Source: Pseudomonas nitroreducens (lineage in GTDB: Bacteria > Pseudomonadota > Gammaproteobacteria > Pseudomonadales > Pseudomonadaceae). Taken from it: a stretch of DNA of 64,000 bases. This document shows positions 51,090-60,937 of this stretch, piece after piece (position 1 is the stretch's first letter; every line of letters begins with the position of its first letter). A model generated the notes under the pieces. The model did not search any database, was not told the DNA's origin, and was given only the letters and a program-made list of their open reading frames with translations. Position numbers and translations under genes: made by a program. The stretch covers positions 124,001 through 188,000 of the forward strand of contig NZ_JALJXP010000004.1 in NCBI RefSeq assembly GCF_024170165.1, in the 5' to 3' direction.

Positions 51090-53012
51090 TCAGAAAGTTT
51101 CTTCAGCGGTCGACTGCGCCAGCGCCGAATCCTCCCTGACCCTCCGCTCATTACCGATGCGGCGGGTGAAGCCGATGCGGTCGAAGTACTCCAGCAGCTG
51201 GATGCAGCGCTTGCGGCCGATGCCGATGCGGTCGCGGAAGGCGGCGGCGCGGATGATGCCGGCTTCGTCACGCAGGTGCAGGGCGTGACCGGCGAGTTGG
51301 CGCACGGCCTGGTCTGGGTAGAACAGGTCCTTCACCACCTGGTGCAGTTGGCCCAGGCGCGCGAGCTTGCGCAGCAACAGGCGCACGTCGCCCTCCTCCG
51401 CCTTCAGTTCGCGGGCGAGGTCGCGCACCCAGGGCGGATCGAAGACGCCGGCCAGCAGCAACGGCCATAGACGCTCACGCAGCTTTTCGTCGGCTTCGCC
51501 CAGCTGCACGCGATGGTCCGGCAGGTGCAGCCAGGGCCCGCTGCTGTCGATGCGACGGTCTGCCAGCAGGCTTTCCAGCAGGGCGATGAAGATCGGCCGC
51601 TCCAATTGCGGCAAGGCGTAGCGGCGCAGGCGGTCGCGGTCGGGGCCGAGTTCGTCGGGAGCGTCTTCGTGGAAGGCCTGCAGCTCGGCCAGCAACTGTT
51701 CCTGCAACGTCGTCCAGCGCTCTGTCGCGAACAGCCGAGGCCCGAGGCGCGTGCCAATTTCGGCCAGTTCGGCAGGCAGACTCCAGCCCTCGCGGGGACG
51801 GTTGAACTGGCGCGCCAGCAGGGCCGGATCAAGACCGTTGCTGGCATGTGCGAGCAGGGTCGGCAGGGCACTTTCCAGGCTGTCGCCTTGCAGAGCACGC
51901 AACTGCTCCAGGCGCTCCGGGCTGCGGCGATTGCGGGCGGGAGCGAAAGGGTCGAGCACGCGCCCGCCACCGAGAGTGCGTTGCGCGGACTGGTCGCGCA
52001 ACACCAGGTGGTCGCCATGCACGGCGTGGCTGGGCACATTCAGCACCAGCTGCGCGAAGGCTCGCTCACCGGGCTGCAGGCGCTCGCCTTCGAGCAGCGC
52101 AACGCGGCCGGTGACGTCCTGCGCGCCGAGGTGCACATGCACCGGCGTCCAGTGGGCGAAGGCGCGGGTTTCGCTGGGCAGCAGGTACAGGTCGATATCG
52201 ACGCGCGTGGTCGGCGCATGGAGTTCAGGGGCGATCAGCCAGTCGCCCCGGCGAATCTGTTCGAGGTTCAGGCGCTCGCCAGCGATGTTCACCGCTACGC
52301 GCTGGCCGGCATGGGCCTGCTGCGCTTCGCGGTTCTGTGCGTGCAGGCCGCGCACGCGAACTCGGCGGCCAGCGTTGCCGAGCAGCAATTCATCACCGAC
52401 GTTCACGCTGCCAGCGAAGGCCGTTCCGGTGACGACGACACCCGCACCGCTGACGCTGAAGGCGCGGTCCACGGCCAGGCGGAAGCCACCATTGGCAGCT
52501 CGTTCGCGGATTTCGCCAGCTGCGACGGTGAGCGCTTCACGCAACGCCTCGACTCCCGCGCCGCTGACGCTGGACAGCGGGAAGATCGGAGCATCGGCGA
52601 ACGGTCCGTCGGCCAGCAGTTCACGCACTTCAGCGCTGGCCTGCTCCAACCGCTCGCTCGATACGCGATCGGCCTTGGTCAGCGCGACCATGGCGCGACG
52701 GATGCCGAGCAACTGCACGATGGCGAGGTGTTCGCGGGTCTGCGGCATCACACCATCATCGGCGGCCACCACCAGCACTACCAGGTCGATGCCGCTCGCG
52801 CCGGCGAGCATGTTGTGGACGAAGCGCTCGTGGCCCGGCACGTCGATGAAGCCAGTGAGTGAGCCATCACCAAGGTCGGCATAGACGTAACCGAGATCGA
52901 TGGTGATGCCGCGCTCGCGCTCTGCCGGGCGGCGGTCGCCCTCTATGCCGGTGAGCGCGCGCAGCAGTGAGGTCTTGCCGTGGTCGATGTGGCCGGCGGT
53001 TCCGACTATCAC
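51090..53012 (-). CDS. selB: Selenocysteine-specific elongation factor
   Basis: A 640-residue SelB. The GTPase domain opens with [13 protein letters not shown] (G1) and has DVPGHERF (G3) and TKAD (G4). EF-Tu-like domains 2 and 3 follow. The C-terminal 250 residues are the winged-helix units that bind the SECIS hairpin. It delivers Sec-tRNA to UGA codons. The GTG start 53012 overlaps selA by 4 bases (GTGA), and the length matches Pseudomonas SelB. Confidence 0.95.
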   Translation of the reverse strand: MIVGTAGHIDHGKTSLLRALTGIEGDRRPAERERGITIDLGYVYADLGDGSLTGFIDVPGHERFVHNMLAGASGIDLVVLVVAADDGVMPQTREHLAIVQLLGIRRAMVALTKADRVSSERLEQASAEVRELLADGPFADAPIFPLSSVSGAGVEALREALTVAAGEIRERAANGGFRLAVDRAFSVSGAGVVVTGTAFAGSVNVGDELLLGNAGRRVRVRGLHAQNREAQQAHAGQRVAVNIAGERLNLEQIRRGDWLIAPELHAPTTRVDIDLYLLPSETRAFAHWTPVHVHLGAQDVTGRVALLEGERLQPGERAFAQLVLNVPSHAVHGDHLVLRDQSAQRTLGGGRVLDPFAPARNRRSPERLEQLRALQGDSLESALPTLLAHASNGLDPALLARQFNRPREGWSLPAELAEIGTRLGPRLFATERWTTLQEQLLAELQAFHEDAPDELGPDRDRLRRYALPQLERPIFIALLESLLADRRIDSSGPWLHLPDHRVQLGEADEKLRERLWPLLLAGVFDPPWVRDLARELKAEEGDVRLLLRKLARLGQLHQVVKDLFYPDQAVRQLAGHALHLRDEAGIIRAAAFRDRIGIGRKRCIQLLEYFDRIGFTRRIGNERRVREDSALAQSTAEETF

Positions 53013-54415
53013 GCCTCGTCCTCGGCCAGCAGCGGCAGTTGCGCGACGAAGCCGGGCTCGTCGTCGAGCTGGCGCAGGTCGAGCCACAGCGCGTCGTCGT
53101 CGATGCGCCCGAGCACCGGGATCGGCAGGCAGCGCAGGCGCTCTTCCAGGTCCAGCAGCGCGCGGCCGCGCTGGCGCTTGGGCTGGTTCGGGCGCAGGCA
53201 CAGCGCAGCGCTGGGCAGGCGCGCGACCGGCTGGGCGCCGCTGCCGATCATGCCCAGGGCGTCCACGGCGCTGACATTCCAGCCTTCGCCCAGCAGCGTT
53301 GCGAGGGCGGGAGCGAGGCGCTGGGCCTGGAGGCGAATATCGGCCTGCGGGCGGCTGAGCAGGCGCAGGCTGGTGAGGCGTTCGGCGAGGCGGTCGGGGT
53401 CGCGGTAGAGGTTGAGCACTGCCTCCAGCGCGGCGAGGGTGAGCTTGTCCACGCGCAGGGCGCGCTTGAGCGGGTTCTTCTTGATCCGCCCGATCAGCTC
53501 CCTGCTGCCGAGGATCAGCCCGGCCTGCGGGCCACCGAGCAGCTTGTCGCCGCTGAAGGTGACGATGTCGGCGCCGTCGCGCAGGGCTTCCTGCACCGTC
53601 GGTTCCTTGGGCAGGCCCCAGCGGGTGAGGTCGACCAGGGTGCCACTGCCCAGGTCTTCCAGCAGCGGCAGGCCGTGGGCGTGGGCGATCTGCGCCAGCT
53701 GCGGGGTGGCGACGCTGGCGGTGAAGCCCTGCACGCTGTAGTTGCTGGTGTGTACGCGCATCAGCAGGCCGGAGCGCGGGCCGATCACGGCTTCGTAGTC
53801 CTTGGCGTGGGTACGGTTGGTGGTGCCGACCTCGACCAGCTTCACGCCGGCACGGGACATGATGTCGGGGATGCGGAAGGCGCCGCCGATCTCGATCAGC
53901 TCGCCGCGGGAGATGATGCCTTCCTTGCGCGCGCCCAGGCTATTGAGCGCCAGCAGTACGGCGGCGGCGTTGTTGTTGACCACGGTGACGGCTTCGGCGC
54001 CGGTCAGCTCGCGGATCAGCCCGGTGATCAGGTCGTCGCGATCGCCGCGCTTGCCGGTGGCCAAGTCGAATTCCAGGTTGAGCGGGTAGCGCGCGGCCAG
54101 CGTGATCGCTTCGATGGCTTCCTCGGGCAGCAAGGCGCGGCCGAGGTTGGTGTGCAGCACGGTGCCGGTGAGGTTGAACACCCGGCGTACGCGGCTGGCG
54201 TGGTGCGCGGCGAGACGCTCGCCAGCGCGGCCGGCGAGCACGGACTCTTCCAGCTCGATGGCGGCCAGCTGGCCGTGGCGTGCGGGATCACGCAGTTCAT
54301 CGAGCAGGTCGCGCAGGGTCTTGAGCAGGGCCTCACGGCCATAGCGGTGCTGTAGCGGCTGGCAGGCCGGGCTGCGCAGCAGGCGGTCGATGGAGGGCAG
54401 ACGTACCGAGGACAT
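53009..54415 (-). CDS. selA: L-seryl-tRNA(Sec) selenium transferase
   Basis: A 468-residue PLP enzyme that turns Ser-tRNA-Sec into Sec-tRNA-Sec with selenophosphate. The PLP-lysine block [14 protein letters not shown] is at about residues 280-295. The N-terminal PSIDRLL block and the [14 protein letters not shown] segment are typical of SelA. It is translated together with selB. Confidence 0.95.
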   Translation of the reverse strand: MSSVRLPSIDRLLRSPACQPLQHRYGREALLKTLRDLLDELRDPARHGQLAAIELEESVLAGRAGERLAAHHASRVRRVFNLTGTVLHTNLGRALLPEEAIEAITLAARYPLNLEFDLATGKRGDRDDLITGLIRELTGAEAVTVVNNNAAAVLLALNSLGARKEGIISRGELIEIGGAFRIPDIMSRAGVKLVEVGTTNRTHAKDYEAVIGPRSGLLMRVHTSNYSVQGFTASVATPQLAQIAHAHGLPLLEDLGSGTLVDLTRWGLPKEPTVQEALRDGADIVTFSGDKLLGGPQAGLILGSRELIGRIKKNPLKRALRVDKLTLAALEAVLNLYRDPDRLAERLTSLRLLSRPQADIRLQAQRLAPALATLLGEGWNVSAVDALGMIGSGAQPVARLPSAALCLRPNQPKRQRGRALLDLEERLRCLPIPVLGRIDDDALWLDLRQLDDEPGFVAQLPLLAEDEA

Positions 54416-54452
54416 GGACGAACCTTCTGCTGGGAGCGATGGCTGGAATCAG

Positions 54453-54541
54453 TGTAGGGCGTATAACCGCTGGCGGTCATACGCCGGCTGCATCGGCGCG
54501 AAGCCAATGGCGGATAACGCGTGCCGCGTTATCCGCCCTAC
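54453..54541. repeat. Family B palindromic repeat, long form
   Basis: Starts GTAGGGCGTATAACCGC, ends GCGTTATCCGCCCTAC, with GGCGGATAACGC near the right arm. Next to it (54545-54640) is a further imperfect palindrome with GCAGCGATAGCC and GGTATCGCTGCGCC cores. The block separates fdhE from selA. Confidence 0.7.
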
Positions 54542-54633
54542 GACGCGATGCCTTTGTCGGATGCGGTGGAGCGCAGCGATAGCCATCAAGCCCCGTGCTG
54601 CGACAGCATGGGTATCGCTGCGCCCCACCCATC

Positions 54634-55566
54634 CTACGAAGAGCCGCCGGGTGCCAGCAGCAGGTTTGGCGCGGTACGCAGGTAGCCGTCTTCGGCGAGG
54701 CGGATGTCCAGCGCGAGGCTGGCCAGGTCGTCCGCCTGGGCCTCGGCGTGCTTGTCGTGCTGCAGGTAGAACTGCTTGAGGTAGGACTGGCAGCCGGGGC
54801 AGGTTTCTGCCTTGAGCGGCGCCTGGTCGCTGGCCACACCTTCGCGCTGCAGCGAGTAGTAGGCCAGGCCCTTGCTCTCGGCGCAGTGGCTGCACTTCAC
54901 CCGCACGTAGTGCCATTCGCAGGAACACAGCGAGCAGGACAGGTAACGCAGCCCGGCGTGCTTGCCCTGGCTGCGGATCATCCCTGCCACCGGCGGCGCG
55001 CCGCAGGCCGGGCAGAGGGTCTGGCTGCCGGTTTCGGCCAGGGTGTCGTCGGGCAATTGCAGCAACCACTGACTGAAAGCGACCTGAAGGACGGCGCCGA
55101 GGAAGGGCACCAGCGCCGGCGGCAGCAGGTCGAACTGGCCGTTGAGCAGGCCGAGCGCCCAGGCCTTGCGCTGGCCAGAGTCGGCGTTGCGCAGGACTTT
55201 CAGCGCCTCGACCACCGCCGGATTGGCGGTGAGTTCGTAGGCGTCGAGGAAGGCGTCCAGCAGCGGCAGCCAGGCGCCCTCGCGCACCAGCATTTCGTAG
55301 GCCAGCGGCGGCATGCGGTGCTCGCGGCTGCGGGCCAGCGCGGCGGCGTCCGGCGATTGCAGGAACAGCTTGCGGTCGAGCAGCGCCTGCTGAGTTTCGC
55401 AGACGCCAGCGATCAGTTCGAGGTAGCCCTGCAGGGGATTGCCCGGTGCCAGCTCACGCAGGCGCGCGGCGCGGCGGGAGAACAGATCGGGAGACGGCAG
55501 GTTGAACAACGGGGGGATGTTGGCGGCAGCTTCGATCTGCCCGGGTTCGAGAATTCGGCCTGACAC
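54634..55566 (-). CDS. fdhE: Formate dehydrogenase accessory protein
   Basis: A 310-residue FdhE. Four CxxC pairs form its rubredoxin-like metal sites: CPACG, CSLCSCEW, CSHC and CPGC (all in the last 130 residues). FdhE is needed to make active respiratory formate dehydrogenases. Located after fdnI and before selA, as in P. aeruginosa. Confidence 0.92.
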   Translation of the reverse strand: MSGRILEPGQIEAAANIPPLFNLPSPDLFSRRAARLRELAPGNPLQGYLELIAGVCETQQALLDRKLFLQSPDAAALARSREHRMPPLAYEMLVREGAWLPLLDAFLDAYELTANPAVVEALKVLRNADSGQRKAWALGLLNGQFDLLPPALVPFLGAVLQVAFSQWLLQLPDDTLAETGSQTLCPACGAPPVAGMIRSQGKHAGLRYLSCSLCSCEWHYVRVKCSHCAESKGLAYYSLQREGVASDQAPLKAETCPGCQSYLKQFYLQHDKHAEAQADDLASLALDIRLAEDGYLRTAPNLLLAPGGSS

Positions 55567-55604
55567 GCAGGACTCCTTGTTGATGGGGGTTCGGGGCCTT
55601 GAGA

Positions 55605-55680
55605 GCCCCTCACCCTAGCCCTCTCCCAGAGGGAGAGGGGACTGTCCGTGCCGGCTGGCAATCCAGTGTCAGCCGGCATT
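55605..55680. repeat. Family C hairpin repeat (fdnI-fdhE)
   Basis: GCCCCTCACCCTAGCCCTCTCCC followed by AGAGGGAGAGGGG forms the hairpin (quoted in parts). GTCCGTGCCGGCTGGC and GTGTCAGCCGGCA lie to its right, the same words as in the tauA-tauB copy but inverted. Three copies of this family are in the window. Confidence 0.7.
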
Positions 55681-55700
55681 CATTTCAGCAGCGTTGCAGG

Positions 55701-56327
55701 TCAGTGCCCCTTGCCCTTGTCCACGTCCTTCAGCCAGGCGGCGTGGTGCTTGCGCGCCCAGCCGCGGCTGACCCAGCCGTAGAGCATGGCGCCCATCGAG
55801 CCCTTCACCCAGATACCGGCGTAGATGTGCACCAGGATGCTGCAGATGAGCACGAAGGCGGCAAAGGCATGCAGCAGCGAGGCGATGCGGATGAGGTCGA
55901 TGCCGAAGAAGTGGCTGAAGTAGGCACGCCACATCACGAAACCGGTCACCAGCAGCACCAGCATGCACAGCAGCAGGGTCCAGAACAGCAGCTTCTGCCC
56001 GGCGTTGTAGCGGCCGACTTCCGGGAGGTTTTCCTCGCGGTTGGTGACCACGTCGCGCCATTGCTTCAACCACTGCACGTCGCGCTTCTCCACCAGGTTG
56101 TGGTGGGCGAAACGGATCACCAGGCCGAGGAAGAACAGGAACATCGCCACCCCGAGGAAGGGGTGCAGGACTCGCGTCCACGGCCCGCCGCCGAACAGGT
56201 TGGTCAGCCAGAACATGGCCGGGTGGAACAGCGCCAGCCCCGAGAGGCCGGCGAGGAAGAACAGGATGGCCACCATCCAGTGGTTGCTCCGTTCGTTGGC
56301 GTTGTAACGCTGGATATCTTTTTTCAT
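55701..56327 (-). CDS. fdnI: Formate dehydrogenase cytochrome b556 subunit
   Basis: A 208-residue inner-membrane protein with four helices. Histidines in ERSNHWMVAI, VIRFAHHN, LLHAFAAF and LVHIYAGIW are the heme b ligands. It passes electrons from FdnH to the quinone pool. Start 56327 with GGAG upstream; a longer reading frame is unlikely to be used. Confidence 0.92.
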   Translation of the reverse strand: MKKDIQRYNANERSNHWMVAILFFLAGLSGLALFHPAMFWLTNLFGGGPWTRVLHPFLGVAMFLFFLGLVIRFAHHNLVEKRDVQWLKQWRDVVTNREENLPEVGRYNAGQKLLFWTLLLCMLVLLVTGFVMWRAYFSHFFGIDLIRIASLLHAFAAFVLICSILVHIYAGIWVKGSMGAMLYGWVSRGWARKHHAAWLKDVDKGKGH

Positions 56328-56384
56328 GTCGTCGGGCTCCTTGCTGCCCTTTTCCGCCCTCCCCATGGGGAGGGCGGAAGTCAG

Positions 56385-57317
56385 TCAGCGGGGATCACGC
56401 GGATCGTAGCCATGCACCGAAGGGTCGACCTTGTGCACCGGCGCCTGCGGGTCGGGTCCGTCTTCCTCGTCCTCCTCGACCCGGTTGGGGCCGATGCGGG
56501 TGTAGTGGAAGAACCCGGCCAGCACCACGCCCGCCATGGCCAGCAGGCCCAGCGGTTTGGTGAGGCCTTTCCACAGGCTGACCATCGGGCTGATGGCCGG
56601 TTTGTCGGGCAGGCCGGCATACAGCGAGGGCTGGTCGTTGTGGTGCAGCACATACATGACGTGGGTGCCGCCCACGCCTTGCGGGTCGTACAGGCCGGCG
56701 TTCTCGAAGCCACGGGACTTCAGGTCCTGGATGCGCTCGGCGGCGTGTTCCTTCATGTCCTCCTTGGTACCGAAGACGATGGCGCCGGTCGGACAGGTCT
56801 TCACGCAGGCCGGTTCCATGCCCACCGCCACGCGGTCGGAACACAGGGTGCACTTGTACGCCTTGTGGTCCTTCTGCGAGATGCGCGGAATGTTGAACGG
56901 GCAGCCGGTGATGCAGTAGCCGCAGCCGATGCAGTGGTCCTGGTTGAAGTCGACGATGCCGTTGGCGTACTTCACGATGGCGCCAGGGCTCGGGCAGGCC
57001 TTCAGGCAACCCGGTTCCTCGCAGTGCATGCAGCCGTCCTTGCGGATCAGCCACTCCAGGTTGCCGGCCGGGTTCTCATGCTCGGTGAAGCGCATGACCG
57101 TCCAGGACTGGTCCGTGAGGTCGATGGGGTTGTCGTAGGTGCCGTGGTTGTGGCCCACCTCGTCGCGCAACTCGTTCCACTCCGAGCAGGCGACCTGGCA
57201 GGCCTTGCAGCCGATGCACTTGGACACATCGATCAGCTTGGCCACTTCCTCCTCGTGCCGCACCGAGGGTGACGGCAGGGTCGTGGCGGAGCGGGCGTAG
57301 ATGTCTTGACTACTCAT
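56385..57317 (-). CDS. fdnH: Formate dehydrogenase iron-sulfur subunit
   Basis: A 310-residue protein with four [4Fe-4S] motifs: [35 protein letters not shown] and CTLC with a later CVKTCPTGA. One C-terminal membrane helix ([13 protein letters not shown], about 255-275) anchors it. It links FdnG to FdnI. A 57-base gap separates it from fdnI. Confidence 0.94.
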   Translation of the reverse strand: MSSQDIYARSATTLPSPSVRHEEEVAKLIDVSKCIGCKACQVACSEWNELRDEVGHNHGTYDNPIDLTDQSWTVMRFTEHENPAGNLEWLIRKDGCMHCEEPGCLKACPSPGAIVKYANGIVDFNQDHCIGCGYCITGCPFNIPRISQKDHKAYKCTLCSDRVAVGMEPACVKTCPTGAIVFGTKEDMKEHAAERIQDLKSRGFENAGLYDPQGVGGTHVMYVLHHNDQPSLYAGLPDKPAISPMVSLWKGLTKPLGLLAMAGVVLAGFFHYTRIGPNRVEEDEEDGPDPQAPVHKVDPSVHGYDPRDPR

Positions 57318-57325
57318 GCTTCACC

Positions 57326-60300
57326 TCACGCCTTTTCCACGTTGACGAGGAAGGACTTGAACTCCGGCGTCTGCGTGTTCCCGTCGCCCACGAAGGGGGT
57401 CAGGGTGTTGGTCAGGTAGCCGTTGCGCGCGACCCCGGAGAAGCCCCAGTGCAGGGGGATGCCCACGTGGTGCACGGTCTTGCCGTTGACCTGCAGCGGA
57501 CGGATGCGCTTGGTCACCACCGCCACCGCCTTGATGAAGCCGCGGTTGGAGGAGACCTTCACGCGGTCGCCGGCCTTGATGCCGAGTTCCTTGGCCAGCG
57601 CCTCGCCGATCTCGACGAACTGTTCCGGCTGGACGATGGCATTCAGACGGCAATGCTTGGTCCAGAAGTGGAAGTGCTCGGTGAGCCGGTAGGTGGTCGC
57701 GGCGTAGGGGAACTCGTCGGCCTTGCCGAACAGCTCCATGTCGTTCTTGAACACCCGCGCCGCCGGGCTGCTGATCGCCTGCGGGTTCTTGTGCAGCGGG
57801 TTGACGCCGATCGGCGTCTCGAACGGCTCGTAGTGCTCGGGGAACGGCCCCTCGGCCATCTTGTCGACGGCGAAGAAACGCGCCACGCCTTCGGGGTTCA
57901 TGATGAACGGGTTCATCCCCGCTTCCGGCGGTACGTCGGCCTTGTAGTCGGGCACGTCGGTGCCGCCCCAGGCCTTGCCGTTCCACCACACCAGACGCTT
58001 CTTCACCGGGTCCCACGGCTTGCCGCTGACGTCCGCCGAGGCGCGGTTGTAGAGGATGCGCCGGTTGGCCGGCCAGGCCCAGGCCCAGCCCAGGGTCTGG
58101 CCCATGGCGTAGGGGTCGCTGTTATCGCGGCGGGCCATCTGGTTGCCCAGTTGCGTCCAGGAGCCAGCGAAGATCCAGCAGCCGCTGGCGGTGCTGCCGT
58201 CGTCGCGCAGCAGCGCGAAGGCCGGGAGCTGCTCGCCGGCTTTCGCCAGGACCATGCCATTGTTCGGGTCGACGATGTCGGCCAGGGCCTTGCCGTTGTA
58301 CTCCTTGGCCACCTCTTCCGGGCTCGGCTCATCCGGCCGCAGGTACGGCCAGTCCAGGCCCAGGATCGGGTCGGGGAAGGCGCCGCCATCCTTGCGGTAG
58401 GCCGCCTGCAGGCGATGCAGCAGGCCGCTCATGATGGCGATGTCGGTACGCGCCTCACCCGGCGGTTCGGCACCCTTCCAGTGCCACTGCAGCCAGCGAC
58501 CGGAGTTGACGATGGAGCCGTCTTCCTCGGCGAAGCAGCTGGTCGGCAGGCGGAACACCGTGGTCTGGATGGCCTTGCTGTCCACCTCGTTGAACTCGCC
58601 GGCGTTGCGCCAGAACTCCGAGGTCTCGGTGGCCAGCGGGTCCATCACCACCATCCACTTCAGCTTGGCCAGCGCGGCGCTGACCTTGGCCTTGTTGGGG
58701 AAGGAGGCGATGGGGTTGAAGCCCTGGCAGAAGTAACCGTTGACCTTGCCCTGGTACATCATGTCGAAGTAGCGCAGCACGTCGTAGCCGGCGCCGGGCA
58801 TGTCCAGCTTGGGCAGCCAGTCGTAGCACCAGTTGTTGTCCTTGGTGGCGGCCTTGCCGAACCAGGACTTCATCAGGCTGACGTGGAACTTGGGATAGTT
58901 CTGCCAGTAGGACAACTGCCCCGGGCGCAACGGTTTGCTGGTGCGCTTGGTGATGTAGGCGTTGTAGTCCTGCTCCGCATCCATGCCCAGGGTCAGGTAG
59001 CCGGGCAGCGAGTTGGACAGCAGACCCAGGTCGGTCAGGCCCTGGATGTTGGAGTGGCCGCGCAGGGCGTTCATGCCGCCGCCGGGCATGCCGATGTTGC
59101 CCAGCAGCAGCTGGACCATCGCGCCGGTGCGGATCATCTGTGCGCCCACCGAGTGCTGGGTCCAGCCCAGGGCGTACATGATGGTCATGACCTTGGTCGG
59201 CGCCGCGGTGGTGGAAATCACTTCCCACACCTTGAGCATCATGTCCTTGGGCGTGCCGCAGATGTTGCTCACCACGTCCGGCGTATAGCGGCTGTAGTGC
59301 TGCTTCATCAGGTTGAACACGCAGCGCGGGTGCGTCAGGGTCGGGTCGACCTTGGCGAAGCCGTCCTCGCCCAGCTCGTATTGCCAGGAGGACTTGTCCG
59401 GGTAGGTGCGCTTCTCCGCGTCGTAGCCGTTGAACAGCCCGTCGTCGAAGCCGAAGCCTTCCTTCACGATGAAGGAGACGTCGGTGTAGTTGTGCACGTA
59501 TTCCTTCTGGTACTTGTCGTTTTCCAGCAGGTAGTTGATCAGACCGCCAAGGAAGGCGATGTCGGTGCCGGTACGGATGGGCGCGTAGTAGTCGGCCACC
59601 GAAGCGGAACGGGTGAATCTGGGGTCGACCACCAGCAGGCGCGCCTTGTTGTGCGCCTTGGCCTCGGTCACCCACTTGAAGCCGCACGGGTGCGCTTCAG
59701 CGGCGTTTCCGCCCATGATCAGAATCAGATCGGCATTCTTGATGTCGGTCCAATGGTTGGTCATGGCTCCACGGCCAAACGTCGGGGCAAGACTTGCCAC
59801 CGTCGGGCCGTGTCAGACACGCGCTTGGTTGTCGAACGCCAGTACGCCTAAGGAACGCACCACCTTGTGGGTGATGTAGCCCGCTTCGTTGGAAGACGCC
59901 GACGCGGCCAGGAAGCCGGTGGTCAGCCAGCGGTTCACCGTCTGGCCCTGGGCGTTCTTCTCGATGAAGTTGGCGTCGCGGTCTTCCTTCACCAGCTTGG
60001 CGATGCGGTCGAGCGCCTCGTCCCAGCCGACGCGCTTCCACTCCGAGGAGCCGGCTTCGCGAACCTGCGGGTACTTCAGGCGGTTCGGGCTGTGGACGAA
60101 GTCCAGCAGGCCGGCGCCCTTGGGGCAGAGCGTGCCGCGGTTGACCGGGTGATCGGAGTCACCCTCGATGTGGATGATGTTCTGCGCCACGTTCTTCGCC
60201 GCGTCACCCTGGCTGTACAGCAGGATGCCGCAGCCTACCGAGCAGTACGGGCAGGTGTTGCGGGTCTCGACGGTGCGCGCAAGCTTGAAGTGGCGGATCT

Positions 60301-60403
60301 GGTCGGCGAATGCATCCGGGGGTGCCATCCCGAGTGCCGCCAGGCTCGATCCTCCAAGGCCCACAGCGCAGACCTTGAAAAATTGCCGACGGTTCATATC
60401 CAT
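57326..60403 (-). CDS. fdnG: Formate dehydrogenase-N alpha subunit, selenoprotein
   Basis: A single 1025-residue gene read through an in-frame TGA (59813-59815) at codon 197. The sequence ARV-Sec-HGPTVASLAPTFGRG matches FdnG/FdoG, whose Sec is at 196. The Tat signal is RRQFFK at about 5-10. A [4Fe-4S] cluster is bound by CPYCSVGCG (about 53-61) and a later Cys. The large part binds bis-MGD. It oxidises formate in the periplasm. The start ATG 60403 follows AGGAGA at a good distance; MNRR at 60397 is possible. Confidence 0.95.
59783..59815 (-). promoter_or_regulatory. SECIS-like hairpin after the Sec codon
   Basis: After TGA, 14 bases lead to GGCAAGTCTTGCC, a short stem with a GTC loop (59786-59798). 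The exposed G and T match the bases that SelB reads in E. coli fdhF and fdnG hairpins. The hairpin lies inside the coding region, as expected for bacteria. Confidence 0.8.
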
Positions 60404-60556
60404 CGTGCGTCTCCTGATCAGGCAGCGTACGTCCGGTGCATGGCCGGACCCTTGCTGCTTAAAAGATAGCCAAGCGGGCGCGATGCGCCAGCTTTGAGCG
60501 GGGCAGACCATGCATGGCCGGGATCAGCGGCGCATTGACGCGCGTCAGTGCGTCAC

Positions 60557-60745
60557 TCAGAACGCACTGCCGAGTACCCCCAAATGGGCAACGGGCGGGT
60601 AGGCGCAGGAGATACTTGCGCCGTCGGGGCGACAGGCGGATTGCGCGCGATCCGGCTGGAGGGTTTCGTGCAGCCCGAGCAGGGCCACGCCGATGAGGGC
60701 AGCGAGCAGGTAATGGCGCGCGTGTCTTGTTCTTATCGCTTTCAT
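60557..60745 (-). CDS. Small secreted or membrane-anchored protein
   Basis: A 62-residue protein with a basic start (MKAIRTRHARH) and a hydrophobic helix (about 13-26). The short mature part holds two Cys (CRPDGASISC). GGAGG precedes ATG 60745. Unknown function. It follows 157 bases after a possible regulatory dyad at 60795-60842. Confidence 0.55.
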   Translation of the reverse strand: MKAIRTRHARHYLLAALIGVALLGLHETLQPDRAQSACRPDGASISCAYPPVAHLGVLGSAF

Positions 60746-60799
60746 GACGACCTCCGTCACTTCAGCCTGCAATCGGGGCCTTGCAGCCCTGCCATGGGG

Positions 60800-60836
60800 T
60801 TGAGTCTGGAACCTGTGGCGCTCCTGTCAACCTCAA
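60800..60836 (-). promoter_or_regulatory. Possible dyad with a TTGACA box
   Basis: The minus strand reads TTGAGGTTGACAGGAGCG and later CCAGACTCAA: TTGAG/CTCAA ends flank a TTGACA box, as in several MerR-type promoters, but a clear -10 box is not evident. It lies about 55 bases upstream of the small gene at 60557-60745. Confidence 0.25.
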
Positions 60837-60937
60837 GCGCTTGACCGAAATGCCCGAACGGCACGGCAGCCGGGCCGTTAACCGGCACATGTCCGGCCCA
60901 GTAGGGTGGCAGGATCCGATTACCCAAGAGCGCTTCC

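Noticed and set aside
59813-59815. In-frame TGA splitting fdnG, which could be read as a pseudogene or frameshift
   Set aside because: It is at the known Sec position of FdnG, is followed by a SECIS-like hairpin, and selA, selB and selC are present.
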